Assembly (NCBI RefSeq): GCF_014200405.1
Contig: NZ_JACHBQ010000001.1
Span: 4,154,001-4,218,000 of the forward strand
DNA from: Cryobacterium roopkundense
Lineage (GTDB): Bacteria > Actinomycetota > Actinomycetes > Actinomycetales > Microbacteriaceae
Direction: 5' to 3'
DNA length: 64,000 nucleotides
Positions 1 to 9,275 of the stretch are shown here, piece after piece. Numbering within the stretch: the stretch's first letter is position 1; every line of letters starts with the position of its first letter. The notes beneath the pieces were generated by a model. The model was not told the origin of the DNA. It saw only the letters and a program-made list of their open reading frames with translations, and did not search any database. The translations under genes and the position numbers were made by a program.

Positions 1-624
1 GATGGAACTCAGGTCTTCGACTCCGGCGACGACTTCGAACGCATCACCGCTGCGGCCAACCCCGCTTACTTCAACTCGAACCACAGCGAGTCGAATCTCG
101 AGGGCCGCAGCGACGACAAGGGACCGGAGCCCGAAAACCTCGCCATCGGCGACGTGAACGGCCGGACCTACGCGTTCATCGGACTCGAGCGCGTGGGCGG
201 CATCATGGTCTACGACATCGAAGACCCTGCCTCGGCCGAATTCGTGACGTACATCAACAACCGCGACTTCGCGGTGTCGATGGAGGCCTCAGTCGACGCC
301 GGCACCGGCGCCGCCGACCTGCCCGCAGCGGGCGATCTCGGCCCCGAGGGCGTGGCCTTCATTGCCGCGAGTGACTCCGCGAGTGGTGTTCCGATGCTCG
401 CGGTGGGTAATGAGGTCTCCGGCACCACGACGCTCTTCGCGATCGCTGCCTCCGCGGCTGCGGCCGTGCCCGGCGCCGATGGAGTTCTGGCCGAGACGGG
501 TGCGGGCGACATGCTGGCTGCGACCGGATCAGAGCTGGCCCCGGCCGGACTGCTTGCCACCCTGCTGGTGCTCGCGGGCGCCGTGCTCGCGTTCATGTTC
601 CGCCGCCGGGGCATCCGCTCCTAA
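1..624 (+). CDS. Choice-of-anchor I type secreted protein, C-terminal part, wall-anchored (5' truncated)
   Basis: The frame is open from the first base, so the start lies upstream of the window. The visible part has the closing blades of a beta-propeller 'choice-of-anchor I' domain (GPEPENLAIGDVNGRTYAFI, then ERVGGIMVYDIEDP), common in secreted actinobacterial nuclease- or phosphatase-like proteins. The C-terminus has two LAxTG pentapeptides (LAETG at 487-501, LAATG at 514-528), a hydrophobic stretch and RRR. This is the layout of a class E sortase substrate, so the protein is probably exported and wall-linked. The catalytic part, if any, is outside the window, so no enzymatic role can be assigned. 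Confidence 0.75.
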   Translation, partial: DGTQVFDSGDDFERITAAANPAYFNSNHSESNLEGRSDDKGPEPENLAIGDVNGRTYAFIGLERVGGIMVYDIEDPASAEFVTYINNRDFAVSMEASVDAGTGAADLPAAGDLGPEGVAFIAASDSASGVPMLAVGNEVSGTTTLFAIAASAAAAVPGADGVLAETGAGDMLAATGSELAPAGLLATLLVLAGAVLAFMFRRRGIRS

Positions 625-631
625 CGACGCG

Positions 632-676
632 CAAACGGATACCCCTGGCGAAGACCTCGTCAGGGGTATCCGTTTG
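632..676. terminator. Strong hairpin between convergent genes
   Basis: A perfect 16-bp inverted repeat (arms 632-647 and 661-676, 13-nt loop) begins 7 nt after the stop of the wall-anchored protein gene and precedes the convergent DUF21 gene. It probably terminates transcription from the left. No long T-run follows, as is usual in GC-rich actinobacteria. Confidence 0.75.
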
Positions 677-734
677 TCCGCGCTCGGCCGGCTCAAGCCG
701 GTGTCAGCTCTTGCGTTCGTCTGCACACACCCGA

Positions 735-1769
735 TCAACCGACTGGTGACGGCACCGCGCCGTCGGCGTGCGGGAGAAGTCGCGGGAGCACGTCGGATAG
801 GGTCACCACCCCTAGGAACCGACCGTCGTCGACCACCACCACGAGCTGCTGGCTCGTCGCGCGCATCTGGGCGAGGGCCTCGTAGACCGGGGTCTCCCCC
901 GAGAGCGTGAGGGCGGATCGCACGAACGGAGCGGCGGGGGCATCGAGCGGGGCGAGCAGCGTATCCCTCACGTGGATGACGCCGGGAATGCCGAGGCCCG
1001 GGTCGCCGACGAGGATGCGCATGTGGCCGGACTGCGCAGCCGCGCGCTGCACGGCGCCGACAGTTGCATCATGGGCTACGACGGTGGGCGTCGCGCTGAT
1101 GTCAACGAGTGCGTCGAGACGCAGGGTCTCGAGTTCGATAGCGGCCTCGAGCTGGTCCTGGAAGGAACTGTCGAGCATGCCTGTGCGGGCCGAGAGTTCC
1201 ACGAGGTGGCGGATCGTCTCGGCGTTCTGGCCACCGACAGCGGCGCTCTCCACGGGGACTACACCTGACGCCCTGACCAGCTTGTTGGCGATGCTGTTGA
1301 TCCACAGGAGCAGGGGGCGGAACGGCCAAATGAAGATGCGGGACGGGATGCCGATTGCCTTGGCCGCTGTTTCGGGGTGAGCAATGGCCCATGATTTCGG
1401 CGCCATCTCGCCCACGACGAGGTGCAGGAACGTGACGATGAGAAGGGACAGAGTGAAGGCCAGCACACCCGCGGCCCACTCCGGAAGCCCCCACGCCGAG
1501 AAGACGGGCCCGAGCCAGGAATCGAGCGCGGGCTTGGTGACGGCGCCGAGGGCGAACGTGCAGGCGGTGATGCCCAGTTGCGCGCCAGCGAGCATCAGGG
1601 TGAGTTCGTTGACGCCCCTGAGGGCAGCACGGGCAGAGCGATCCGTCGCCGCTGTCACCTCGAGGCGGTGACGTCGCGCGCCCAGCAGCGCGAATTCGAT
1701 GACCACGAAGAACGCGCTGAGCGCGATCAGGATGACGGTGGCGATCGCCACGACAAGACCATCACTCAT
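735..1769 (-). CDS. DUF21/CBS (CNNM-type) membrane protein, short form
   Basis: This 344-aa protein has an N-terminal DUF21 (CNNM) domain with about four membrane segments in residues 1-150, then a pair of CBS domains (residues about 190-330). It lacks the C-terminal CorC_HlyC domain of its neighbour. The family is annotated 'hemolysin family' and is linked to divalent-cation (Mg/Co) homeostasis; no cytolytic role is implied. The start ATG overlaps the stop of the upstream paralogue by 4 nt, so the two are translationally coupled and may form a hetero-oligomer. The precise substrate is not visible from sequence. Confidence 0.85.
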   Translation of the reverse strand: MSDGLVVAIATVILIALSAFFVVIEFALLGARRHRLEVTAATDRSARAALRGVNELTLMLAGAQLGITACTFALGAVTKPALDSWLGPVFSAWGLPEWAAGVLAFTLSLLIVTFLHLVVGEMAPKSWAIAHPETAAKAIGIPSRIFIWPFRPLLLWINSIANKLVRASGVVPVESAAVGGQNAETIRHLVELSARTGMLDSSFQDQLEAAIELETLRLDALVDISATPTVVAHDATVGAVQRAAAQSGHMRILVGDPGLGIPGVIHVRDTLLAPLDAPAAPFVRSALTLSGETPVYEALAQMRATSQQLVVVVDDGRFLGVVTLSDVLPRLLPHADGAVPSPVG

Positions 1770-3184
1770 CGTTTGGCCTCCGCCGTGTCGTCGGATCCCG
1801 GTTCGGATCCTTTCTGCGCTTCCTCGTCGTCCCCCACCGTTTCGAGGAGCCTCACGCGCACCTCGTGCGGAACGTGGCGTTCGATGCTGAGCACCTCGAT
1901 TTCGAGTGACCTGTGAACTTCGTCGTTTCGGACGAGGTCGGCAGGGTCATCGGGCAGCACGATGCGGATGGTGTCGCCGGCGACGGGCAGGCCTCCGCGC
2001 TCGGCGATGATGAGCCCCGCGACTGTCTCGAAGTCTCCAGCGGGCAGGTCGTAGCCGATGGCGCGGTGCATCTCGTCGACGTGCACGTCACCACTCATGA
2101 TCCAGACCGCGTCGCCGTCGGGATCGACTGAGGGAGCAGCCTCCACGTCGTGTTCGTCGGTGATTTCACCGACGATTTCTTCCGCGAGGTCTTCGAGGGT
2201 GAGCACTCCGGCGAAACCGCCGTACTCGTCGATCACACAGGCGAGTTCGTTGCGGGAGCGGGTGAGCTCGGCGAGGGCATCGGGCAACTTCATCAGCGCC
2301 GATAGCACCACCGCCGGCTGCATGAGTTCCGTAACGGGGGCATCCTGGGAGAGCGTTGAACCGAGAACGTCCGCGAGTTGCACGACGCCGAGGGGCTGGC
2401 TTTCGTCGTCGACGACCGGGTAGCGGGTGTGGGCACGCGCCATCAGCTCGCGCACCTCACCGATACTGGTGTCGGGGCGCACAGTGGCTACGAGCGACCG
2501 GGGAATCATTGCATGCTCGACGTCCTGTTCGGGGAATTCGAGGATGCGGTCGAGCATGAGAGACAACTCGACGGGCAGGTCGCCGCTGTCGCGGGAGTCC
2601 GACACGATGCGCTCGAGGTCCAGTGCCGTGGCGCTGGAATCGACGTCGTGCACGGGGTCGATGCGCAGAAGGCGTAGCAGGGAGTTGGCGGCGAAATCGA
2701 AGACGGCGATCAGCCATCCGAAGACTGCGAGGTAGATGGTGGTCGAGCGGGCCAGGCCGCGCGCGAGGGGTTCGGGATTCGCGATGGCGAGATTCTTCGG
2801 GTAGAGCTCGCCGAAGATCATCTGGACGACGGTCGCGAGCACCAGAGCGACAACGGTCCCCAGAGTGACGCTGACCGCCATCGACACACCCACCCCGCCC
2901 AGCAAGGTGCCAATGGATTCACCGATGAGCGGCTGGGCGACGAAGCCGACCAGCAGACCCGTGACGGTAATGCCCAGTTGTGCTCCGGAGAGCATGAATG
3001 ATGTCCGGTTGGTCACAGCGAGAGCCCGCACCGCAGCTGCGTCCCCCGCAGCCGCACTGGCCCCGAGTCGGTTACGGTCGACGGACATATAGGCGAACTC
3101 CTGGGCGACAAAATAACCGTTGGCCGCGATTATCACCAGAGTGATGATGATGCCGAGCAGCAGGAGGAGCAGGGTTTCGATCAC
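1766..3184 (-). CDS. DUF21/CBS/CorC_HlyC membrane protein, long form
   Basis: This 472-aa protein has DUF21 membrane segments in about residues 1-190, a CBS pair (about 210-340), the motif ACVIDEYGGFAGVLTLEDLA leading into the CorC_HlyC domain (about 355-440), and an acidic tail. It is the first gene of a two-gene minus-strand operon with the shorter paralogue at 735-1769. Members of this family are proposed Mg2+/Co2+ transport or efflux proteins in which the CBS pair senses nucleotides. The role here is inferred from the family. Confidence 0.87.
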   Translation of the reverse strand: MIETLLLLLLGIIITLVIIAANGYFVAQEFAYMSVDRNRLGASAAAGDAAAVRALAVTNRTSFMLSGAQLGITVTGLLVGFVAQPLIGESIGTLLGGVGVSMAVSVTLGTVVALVLATVVQMIFGELYPKNLAIANPEPLARGLARSTTIYLAVFGWLIAVFDFAANSLLRLLRIDPVHDVDSSATALDLERIVSDSRDSGDLPVELSLMLDRILEFPEQDVEHAMIPRSLVATVRPDTSIGEVRELMARAHTRYPVVDDESQPLGVVQLADVLGSTLSQDAPVTELMQPAVVLSALMKLPDALAELTRSRNELACVIDEYGGFAGVLTLEDLAEEIVGEITDEHDVEAAPSVDPDGDAVWIMSGDVHVDEMHRAIGYDLPAGDFETVAGLIIAERGGLPVAGDTIRIVLPDDPADLVRNDEVHRSLEIEVLSIERHVPHEVRVRLLETVGDDEEAQKGSEPGSDDTAEAKR

Positions 3185-3423
3185 GAGAACGTCACCTCAT
3201 CACACGGGCAATCGGTACGATCGCGGTCGGTGTGAAGTCGTATTGTGCCGTTCGATGGCCCATGGGGCCATGGCTGGTGAGCCACAGTTGCGGTCAACGC
3301 CTTTCGGGTGTGTCCTAATGATCAGGGATATCAATGTTACTGGGTTGTTGCTGAAGACGGGCAGGACCGTGGCTTCATGATCGCAGAGGCACTGGTTTGA
3401 GGGAGTCCGCGAGCCCGCGGCGT

Positions 3424-4338
3424 TTAGGCCGGCGTGGGGGCTGCCACGAGGGCGACCGCGCGCGTGAGGGCATCGCGCACGGCGAGCACGCCGGGGCGCC
3501 CGGCGCTCGACCGACGGGCGGAGGAGAAGATCGAGCGGTTGGGCAGCCCGGACAGCTCGAGAAGGTGCACCGCGGGCGACTGCCCGGCCCACAGCAGGTC
3601 GGGGAGGATTCCCACGGCGTTGCCAGACTCGATCAGGTGGATGTGAGCGATCAGGTCGGCGCTTTCGAACCGCACATCCGGCTCGAAACCAGCCGAGCGG
3701 CACACCTGCGTTGCCCATTGTCTCGAGGCGGTACCCACCGGTTCCATCACCCACGGCAGCATGGCGGCATCCTCGAGGGAGCCCACGACCACGCGGCCGT
3801 CGCGGGGCCTAGGGACGGCGAGACGGAGGGCATCCGTTGCGAGGTTGACCCTGTCCAGGTCTGGCCGGTGCGCGCGGGTGTAGCCGGGGTACTGCTCGGC
3901 GAGCACGAGGTCGAAGTCGCGCGCCGACACCGCGAACAGGCCGGCCTCCGGCTCGCGCTCGGTGATCTCCACACGTAGGGCCGGGTGTTCCTCGCCCAGG
4001 ATGGTGAGCGCCGGCGGGATGACGGCGTGGGCGGCGGACTGGAACACGGCCACGCGCACGGTTCCCGAGACCGTCGTGCGAGAGGCCATGATGTCGGCCT
4101 CCGCCGCCTCGAGACGTTCGAGCAGGTGCTCGGTGTGTGCCACCAGAATCTCGGCCTGCGGGGTGAGTTTGACTCGCCGGCCCACTCGCTGGAGCAGCTC
4201 GACGCCGGCCTCCTTCTCGAGCAGGGCGAGCTGCTGCGATACCGCGGAGGGGCTGTAGGCGAGGGCCTCGGCGACGCCGGCGAGGGTGCCGCGAATCTTT
4301 AATTCGCGCAATAAGCGTAGTCGCCGAACGTCGAGCAT
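3424..4338 (-). CDS. LysR-family transcriptional regulator, divergent from putA
   Basis: This 304-aa protein has an N-terminal winged HTH (residues 1-60: LRELKIRGTLAGVAEALAYS then SAVSQQLALLEKEAG) and a LysR substrate-binding domain from about residue 90. An AGGAG-like ribosome site precedes ATG 4338. It is divergent from putA across a 150-bp AT-richer gap, so it is a good candidate for the proline-responsive regulator of putA. In other actinobacteria this role is often played by other regulator types, so the link rests on position only. Confidence 0.85.
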   Translation of the reverse strand: MLDVRRLRLLRELKIRGTLAGVAEALAYSPSAVSQQLALLEKEAGVELLQRVGRRVKLTPQAEILVAHTEHLLERLEAAEADIMASRTTVSGTVRVAVFQSAAHAVIPPALTILGEEHPALRVEITEREPEAGLFAVSARDFDLVLAEQYPGYTRAHRPDLDRVNLATDALRLAVPRPRDGRVVVGSLEDAAMLPWVMEPVGTASRQWATQVCRSAGFEPDVRFESADLIAHIHLIESGNAVGILPDLLWAGQSPAVHLLELSGLPNRSIFSSARRSSAGRPGVLAVRDALTRAVALVAAPTPA

Positions 4339-4371
4339 CCGCTCTCCTCAGGGGGTCGGTTGTGATTGATC

Positions 4372-4387
4372 ATTAATTCTAATGAAT
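4372..4387. promoter_or_regulatory. AT-rich imperfect palindrome, candidate LysR operator
   Basis: ATTAATTCTAATGAAT is an imperfect palindrome (6 of 8 half-site positions pair) in an AT-rich patch of an otherwise GC-rich region. It lies between the divergent lysR and putA starts, and LysR proteins typically bind such T-N11-A type sites. The assignment is inference. Confidence 0.4.
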
Positions 4388-4481
4388 ACCAGTCAGAAAG
4401 ACTCACTTTCCTGATGCGAATGCGGCGCTGAGGCTGCGGCACACTGGGGAGATACCGAGCTGCCCACCGCGACCGAGAGAC

Positions 4482-4487
4482 TAAAAT
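4482..4487 (+). promoter_or_regulatory. -10 box for putA (leaderless transcript)
   Basis: TAAAAT lies exactly 7 nt before ATG 4495, so transcription would start on or next to the A of that ATG. No ribosome site is visible upstream. This favours ATG 4495 over the in-frame GTG at 4489. Confidence 0.55.
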
Positions 4488-4494
4488 CGTGACC

Positions 4495-7400
4495 ATGACC
4501 AACCCCTTCATTCCTCGCGTGCACGAAGACCTCAGCGCGGAGGTGATCGTTCTCGTGCAGAAATGGCTCGCCGAGAGTGCAACGATCCCGGAGGATGCCG
4601 CGGCCGAACGTCTGGCCGGGGTTCTGAAGGATCCGAACGGGCTCGACTTCACCGTGGGCTTCGTCGACAACGTCATGCGTCCCGAGGACAAAATGGTCGC
4701 CGGTTACAGCCTGCAGCACGTGGCGAAGAAGGCCCCGGCCTTCCTGCCCTGGTACATGCGCGGCGCCATCGGCGTGGGCGGAATCCTCGGCCCCGTGCTG
4801 CCCTGGGTCGTCATCCCGGCCGCCCGCAAGGTGCTGCGCCAGATGGTGGGCCACCTCGTCGTGGACGCGACCCCCGACAAGCTCGGCCCCGCGATCGCCC
4901 ACCTCAAGGAATCCGGCAACCGCCTCAACATCAACCTGCTCGGTGAGGCCGTGCTCGGCGACGAGGAGGCCACCCACCGCCTCGAAGCCACCCAGGAACT
5001 GCTGGCCCGCGACGACGTGGACTACGTTTCGATCAAGGTCTCCTCGATCGCCAGCCAGATCTCAATGTGGGCCTTCGACGAGTGCGTCACGCGCATCGTC
5101 GAGCGCCTCACGCCGATCTACGAGCTCGCCGCGGCGAGCTCGGCGGCCGGCCAACCCAAGTTCATCAACCTCGACATGGAGGAGTACCGCGACCTCGACC
5201 TCACCATCGCGGTGTTCGAACGCCTGCTGGACCAGCCGCAGCTCGCCAAGCTCGAGGCTGGTATCGTGCTGCAGGCCTACCTGCCCGACTGCCTGAACGC
5301 GCTGCAGGGACTCACTCACTGGGCGCAGGCCCGCCGCGCCTCTGGCGGAGCGCCCATCAAGGTGCGCCTCGTCAAGGGCGCCAACCTGGCCATGGAGCAC
5401 GTGGACTCGGCCGTGCACGACTGGCCCCTCGCCACGTACTCCACCAAGCAGGACAGCGACACCAACTACAAGCGCGTGCTCAGCTGGGCCCTCACCCCGC
5501 AGAACACCGATGCCGTGAAGATCGGCGTGGCCGGCCACAACCTCTTCGACGTGGCCTGGGCTCACCTGCTGAGCAAGAAGCGCGGCGTCGACGACAAGGT
5601 CGAGTTCGAGATGCTCCTCGGCATGGCCACCGGCCAGGCCACGGCCGTGCGCAAGGATGTCGGCCGCCTCCTGCTCTACACGCCCGTCGTGAAGCCCTCC
5701 GAGTTCGACGTGGCCATCAGCTACCTGATCCGCCGCCTCGAGGAGAACGCGAGCCAGGAAAACTTCATGTCTGCAGTGTTCGAACTCACGAGCACCCCGG
5801 CCCTGTTCGAGCGCGAGAAGAACCGTTTCCTCGCCTCGCTGCACGCCATGGACGACGTGATCCCCACGCCCAACCGCAGCCAGGACCGCTCTCAGGTGAC
5901 CCAGCTCGAGGCGCTGCCGAAGGCCGAAGCGGATGCCGACGCATCCGCTGACGAGGCGGACCCCAACCTCACCACGGCGCTGCTCGGGCTCACCCGCGGT
6001 TCCGCCTCCGGCCTCACCGGCTTCCACAACGAGGCTGACACCGACCCCTCGCTTCCGGCGAACCGCGCCTGGGGCCGCCGAATCCTCGACCGTGTCGAAA
6101 CGTCGACGCTCGGCCTCGACACGATCGCCGGCGCGCGCATCGACGACGTGCCCACGCTCAACCACGTGATCGAGCAGACCCTCGCCGCGAGTGTGGCCTG
6201 GGGACAGAAGACCGGCGCCGAGCGCGCTTCCGTGCTGCACCGCGCCGGGCTGGCGCTCGCCGCGAACCGCGACCGACTCATCGAGGTCATGGCCGCCGAG
6301 ACCGGCAAGACCATCGCAGAGGCCGACCCCGAGGTGAGCGAGGCGATCGACTTCGCCCACTACTACGCCGAGCGCGCGAAGGACCTCGACCACGTGCAGG
6401 GTGCCGTGTTCGTGCCGTCCAAGCTCATCGTGGTCACCCCGCCGTGGAATTTCCCGGTGGCCATCGCGGCCGGCGGCATCCTCGCCGCCCTGGCTTCCGG
6501 CGCCGGCGTCATCGCCAAGCCCGCCAAGCTCGCCCAACGCTCCGGTGCCATCGTGGTCGAGGCGCTGTGGGAGGCCGGCGTGCCGCGCGAGCTGCTCGCG
6601 CTCGTCGACCTCAAGGACCACTCGCTCGGCACCACGCTGATCGGGCACCCCGCCGTCGACAGGGTCATCCTCACGGGTGGTTACGAGACCGCGGAGCTGT
6701 TCCGCTCCATGCGCAGCGACCTGCCGCTGCTCGGCGAGACGAGCGGTAAGAACGCCATCATCGTCACGCCGTCCGCCGACCTCGACCTGGCCGCGGCCGA
6801 CGTGATCAAGAGCGCCTTCGGCCACGCCGGCCAGAAGTGTTCCGCCGCGAGCCTCGTGATCCTCGTCGGCTCAGTGGCACGGTCCGAGCGTTTCGAGCGC
6901 CAGCTCATCGACGCCGCGCGCTCACTGCGCGTAGGCATGCCGAGCGACCCGGTCAACCAGATGGGCCCGATCATCCAGCCGGCAGAGGGCAAGCTGCTGC
7001 ACGGCCTGACGACGCTCGGGTCCGAGGAAAGCTGGCTCGTGGAGCCGCACCAGCTCGACGAGGAAGGCCGTCTCTGGACGCCAGGTATTCGCACCGGCGT
7101 CATGCCCGGCTCCTACTTCCACCTCACCGAGTTCTTCGGCCCGGTGCTCGGCGTGATGCACGCGAAGAACCTCGAGGAGGCCATCCGCTTCCAGAACGCT
7201 GTCGACTACGGCCTCACGAGCGGCCTGCACTCCCTCGACGCCGACGAACTGCGCGAGTGGCTTGACACCATCGAGGCCGGAAACCTCTACATCAACCGCG
7301 GCATCACCGGCGCGATCGTGCAACGCCAGCCGTTCGGCGGCTGGAAGCGTTCGGCCGTGGGCCCCGGTACCAAGGCCGGCGGACCGAACTACCTGTACGG

Positions 7401-8073
7401 CCTCGGCAGCTGGGTGACCGACCCGGGCCGCAATAGTTCCACGCTGCACCTGCGTGGTCTCGAGCCGCGCGTCACCGCGGTCATCGAAGCGTCGCAGGCG
7501 TTCCTCGACTACTCCGACTTCGACGTGCTCCGCCGCTCGGCGCTCAGCGATGCGCTCGCCTGGCGCGAGGAATTCGGCGTGGTCCGTGACGCGTCCAACC
7601 TCAAGGTGGAGCGCAACCTGTTCCGCTACCGCTCGCTTCCGGTCACCATTCGCCTCACCGAGGCTGGCACCCTGTCCAACCTGCTGCGCGTGATCGCTGC
7701 CGCGACGCTGTCGAAGTCGAAGTTCGAGGTGTCGAGTGCCCTGCCCGTTCCGGCCGGCGTGCGCGCCGTGCTCGAGCAGCGCGAGGTGCCGGTCTCCGTG
7801 GAGAGCGACGAGGAGTGGCTGGAGCGCGCCGCCCGCGGTGGCATCACCACCACACGCGTGCGTCTGGTGGGCTCCGACCCGATTCACGGGGCTGCGGATG
7901 CCGCATCCGCTTTGGCAACGGCGCTCGGCGGCAGTCCCGACGTGGCCGTCTACTCGCACCCTGTCACCCAGGCCGGCCGCGTGGAGGTGCTGCCTTTCCT
8001 GCGCGAGCAGGCGATCTCGATCACCGCGCACCGTTTCGGCAACCCAAGCGCGCTCTCGGACAACGTGATCTGA
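4495..8073 (+). CDS. putA: Bifunctional proline dehydrogenase / L-glutamate gamma-semialdehyde dehydrogenase
   Basis: This protein (1192 aa from ATG 4495) oxidises proline to pyrroline-5-carboxylate with FAD and then to glutamate with NAD. The proline dehydrogenase barrel covers about residues 20-460 (LPDCLNALQG, RLVKGANLAMEH). The aldehyde dehydrogenase domain follows at about 500-1010 with TPPWNFPVAIAAGG, the general base Glu748 (LLGETSGKN) and nucleophile Cys782 (GHAGQKCSAAS). There is no N-terminal RHH DNA-binding domain, so it is not self-regulating like E. coli PutA. About 170 C-terminal residues form the extra domain of long PutAs. An in-frame GTG at 4489 is an alternative start. P5C from the nearby rocD could also be consumed here. 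Confidence 0.95.
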   Translation: MTNPFIPRVHEDLSAEVIVLVQKWLAESATIPEDAAAERLAGVLKDPNGLDFTVGFVDNVMRPEDKMVAGYSLQHVAKKAPAFLPWYMRGAIGVGGILGPVLPWVVIPAARKVLRQMVGHLVVDATPDKLGPAIAHLKESGNRLNINLLGEAVLGDEEATHRLEATQELLARDDVDYVSIKVSSIASQISMWAFDECVTRIVERLTPIYELAAASSAAGQPKFINLDMEEYRDLDLTIAVFERLLDQPQLAKLEAGIVLQAYLPDCLNALQGLTHWAQARRASGGAPIKVRLVKGANLAMEHVDSAVHDWPLATYSTKQDSDTNYKRVLSWALTPQNTDAVKIGVAGHNLFDVAWAHLLSKKRGVDDKVEFEMLLGMATGQATAVRKDVGRLLLYTPVVKPSEFDVAISYLIRRLEENASQENFMSAVFELTSTPALFEREKNRFLASLHAMDDVIPTPNRSQDRSQVTQLEALPKAEADADASADEADPNLTTALLGLTRGSASGLTGFHNEADTDPSLPANRAWGRRILDRVETSTLGLDTIAGARIDDVPTLNHVIEQTLAASVAWGQKTGAERASVLHRAGLALAANRDRLIEVMAAETGKTIAEADPEVSEAIDFAHYYAERAKDLDHVQGAVFVPSKLIVVTPPWNFPVAIAAGGILAALASGAGVIAKPAKLAQRSGAIVVEALWEAGVPRELLALVDLKDHSLGTTLIGHPAVDRVILTGGYETAELFRSMRSDLPLLGETSGKNAIIVTPSADLDLAAADVIKSAFGHAGQKCSAASLVILVGSVARSERFERQLIDAARSLRVGMPSDPVNQMGPIIQPAEGKLLHGLTTLGSEESWLVEPHQLDEEGRLWTPGIRTGVMPGSYFHLTEFFGPVLGVMHAKNLEEAIRFQNAVDYGLTSGLHSLDADELREWLDTIEAGNLYINRGITGAIVQRQPFGGWKRSAVGPGTKAGGPNYLYGLGSWVTDPGRNSSTLHLRGLEPRVTAVIEASQAFLDYSDFDVLRRSALSDALAWREEFGVVRDASNLKVERNLFRYRSLPVTIRLTEAGTLSNLLRVIAAATLSKSKFEVSSALPVPAGVRAVLEQREVPVSVESDEEWLERAARGGITTTRVRLVGSDPIHGAADAASALATALGGSPDVAVYSHPVTQAGRVEVLPFLREQAISITAHRFGNPSALSDNVI

Positions 8074-8087
8074 CGCGCTTCGCCAGC

Positions 8088-8128
8088 CGGCCGAGAATCG
8101 TCCCAGCGGGGGTGAATCTCGGCCGTTT
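8088..8128 (+). terminator. Candidate putA terminator
   Basis: A 9-bp perfect stem (CGGCCGAGA / TCTCGGCCG, arms 8088-8096 and 8117-8125) is followed by TTT, 15 nt after the putA stop. The loop is long (20 nt), so the prediction is moderate. Confidence 0.45.
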
Positions 8129-8252
8129 GGCGGTTCCCGGTGCCCGCACCCGCCGCTCTGTCAGCTAGGGGAGCGTAAAGTTAGCGGGCGCGGGTCTGAT
8201 TGTGTGACTCGGCGCGCGCGGAAGCACCTCACTCTCGACAGGGGAACAACAG

Positions 8253-9275
8253 TTGGATGGAAACGCAACGTCGACGCACACCAACGTCGCACTGTTGTCG
8301 GTTGTCAGTACCCTTGCCACCCGGATAACGACTTCGAAAGACATTGATCGCCAGTTGCAGCCGGTTCTCCGGCGCCTGCGTCTTCCGAGTGGGCTGCTGC
8401 AGCGCGTGGCCGGAGTGCAGGAACGTCGCAACTGGGCCGAGGGCGAGGCCTTTGACGACGCCGCGGTCTCGGCCGGCAAACGCGCGCTCCTCGAGGCGGG
8501 CATCGAGCCCGGCCAGGTCGGCCTTCTCATCAACACCTCGGTGACCCGCAAGCACCTCGAGCCCTCTGTCGCCGTGCGCATCCACCACGGCCTCGGCCTG
8601 CCCTCTTCGGCGATCAATTTCGACATCGCGAACGCCTGCCTCGGCTTCGTGAACGGCATGACGCTCGCCGCCCAGCTCATCGACAGCGGGCAGATCAAAT
8701 ACGCCGTGGTGATCGACGGCGAAGACGCCGACGAGATCCAGGTGAACACGATCGAGCGCCTCGGCCGCGAGGGAATCAACCGCAAAGACTTCATGAGCGA
8801 GTTTGCTAGCCTCACCCTCGGCTCCGGCGCCGCGGCCGCCGTGCTCGGCCCGCTCGACGCCCACCCGGGCGGCCACCGCATCCTCGGCGGCGTCACCCGG
8901 GCGGCGACCCAGTTCAACGATCTCTGCGTGGGCAGCGTGGACGGCATGTTCACCGATGCGAAGGCCCTGCTCAAGGGTGGCATGGAACTCGTGGTCTCGG
9001 CCTGGACCGCGGCCCGGCGCGATTGGAACTGGTCGAACATGGACCGCTACATCGTGCACCAGGTCTCCGACGTGCACACGAACGCCCTCGTGAAGGCTAC
9101 CGGCCTCGATCGCACGAAGGTTCCTCTCACCTATCCCACCCTGGGCAACGTGGGCCCGGCGTCGATCCCGATCACGCTGGCCCAGGAGTCGGCCGGGCTT
9201 AAGCCGGGCAATCGCGTGCTACTCATGGGGGTCGGCTCGGGTCTGAACACCGCCATGATGGAGATCCTCTGGTGA
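8253..9275 (+). CDS. oleA: OleA: acyl-CoA head-to-head condensing thiolase
   Basis: This 340-aa thiolase-superfamily enzyme would join two fatty acyl-CoAs into a 2-alkyl-3-ketoacyl product, the first step of long-chain olefin synthesis. It shows catalytic Cys129 (DIANACLGF), His269 (YIVHQVSDVHT) and Asn299 (LGNVGPASIP). Glu103 in TRKHLEPS matches the glutamate reaching into the partner subunit in Xanthomonas OleA (Cys143/Glu117; same offset of 14). The start is TTG 8253 after AGGGGA at 8240-8245; no in-frame ATG lies nearby. The stop overlaps the oleBC start by 4 nt. An ordinary FabH-like role is unlikely given the oleBC and oleD neighbours. Confidence 0.92.
   Translation: MDGNATSTHTNVALLSVVSTLATRITTSKDIDRQLQPVLRRLRLPSGLLQRVAGVQERRNWAEGEAFDDAAVSAGKRALLEAGIEPGQVGLLINTSVTRKHLEPSVAVRIHHGLGLPSSAINFDIANACLGFVNGMTLAAQLIDSGQIKYAVVIDGEDADEIQVNTIERLGREGINRKDFMSEFASLTLGSGAAAAVLGPLDAHPGGHRILGGVTRAATQFNDLCVGSVDGMFTDAKALLKGGMELVVSAWTAARRDWNWSNMDRYIVHQVSDVHTNALVKATGLDRTKVPLTYPTLGNVGPASIPITLAQESAGLKPGNRVLLMGVGSGLNTAMMEILW

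Noticed and set aside
3185..3423. Gap between the DUF21 pair and lysR, with a 6-3-6 palindrome near 3259
   Set aside because: No gene, promoter or IS end could be supported; the palindrome TGGCCC/GGGCCA is short and may be chance in GC-rich DNA.
5062..6825. Long open frame antisense to putA
   Set aside because: Its codons shadow the high-GC third positions of putA; the translation is His/Gly/Val-rich with no domain, while the sense frame has complete catalytic motifs.
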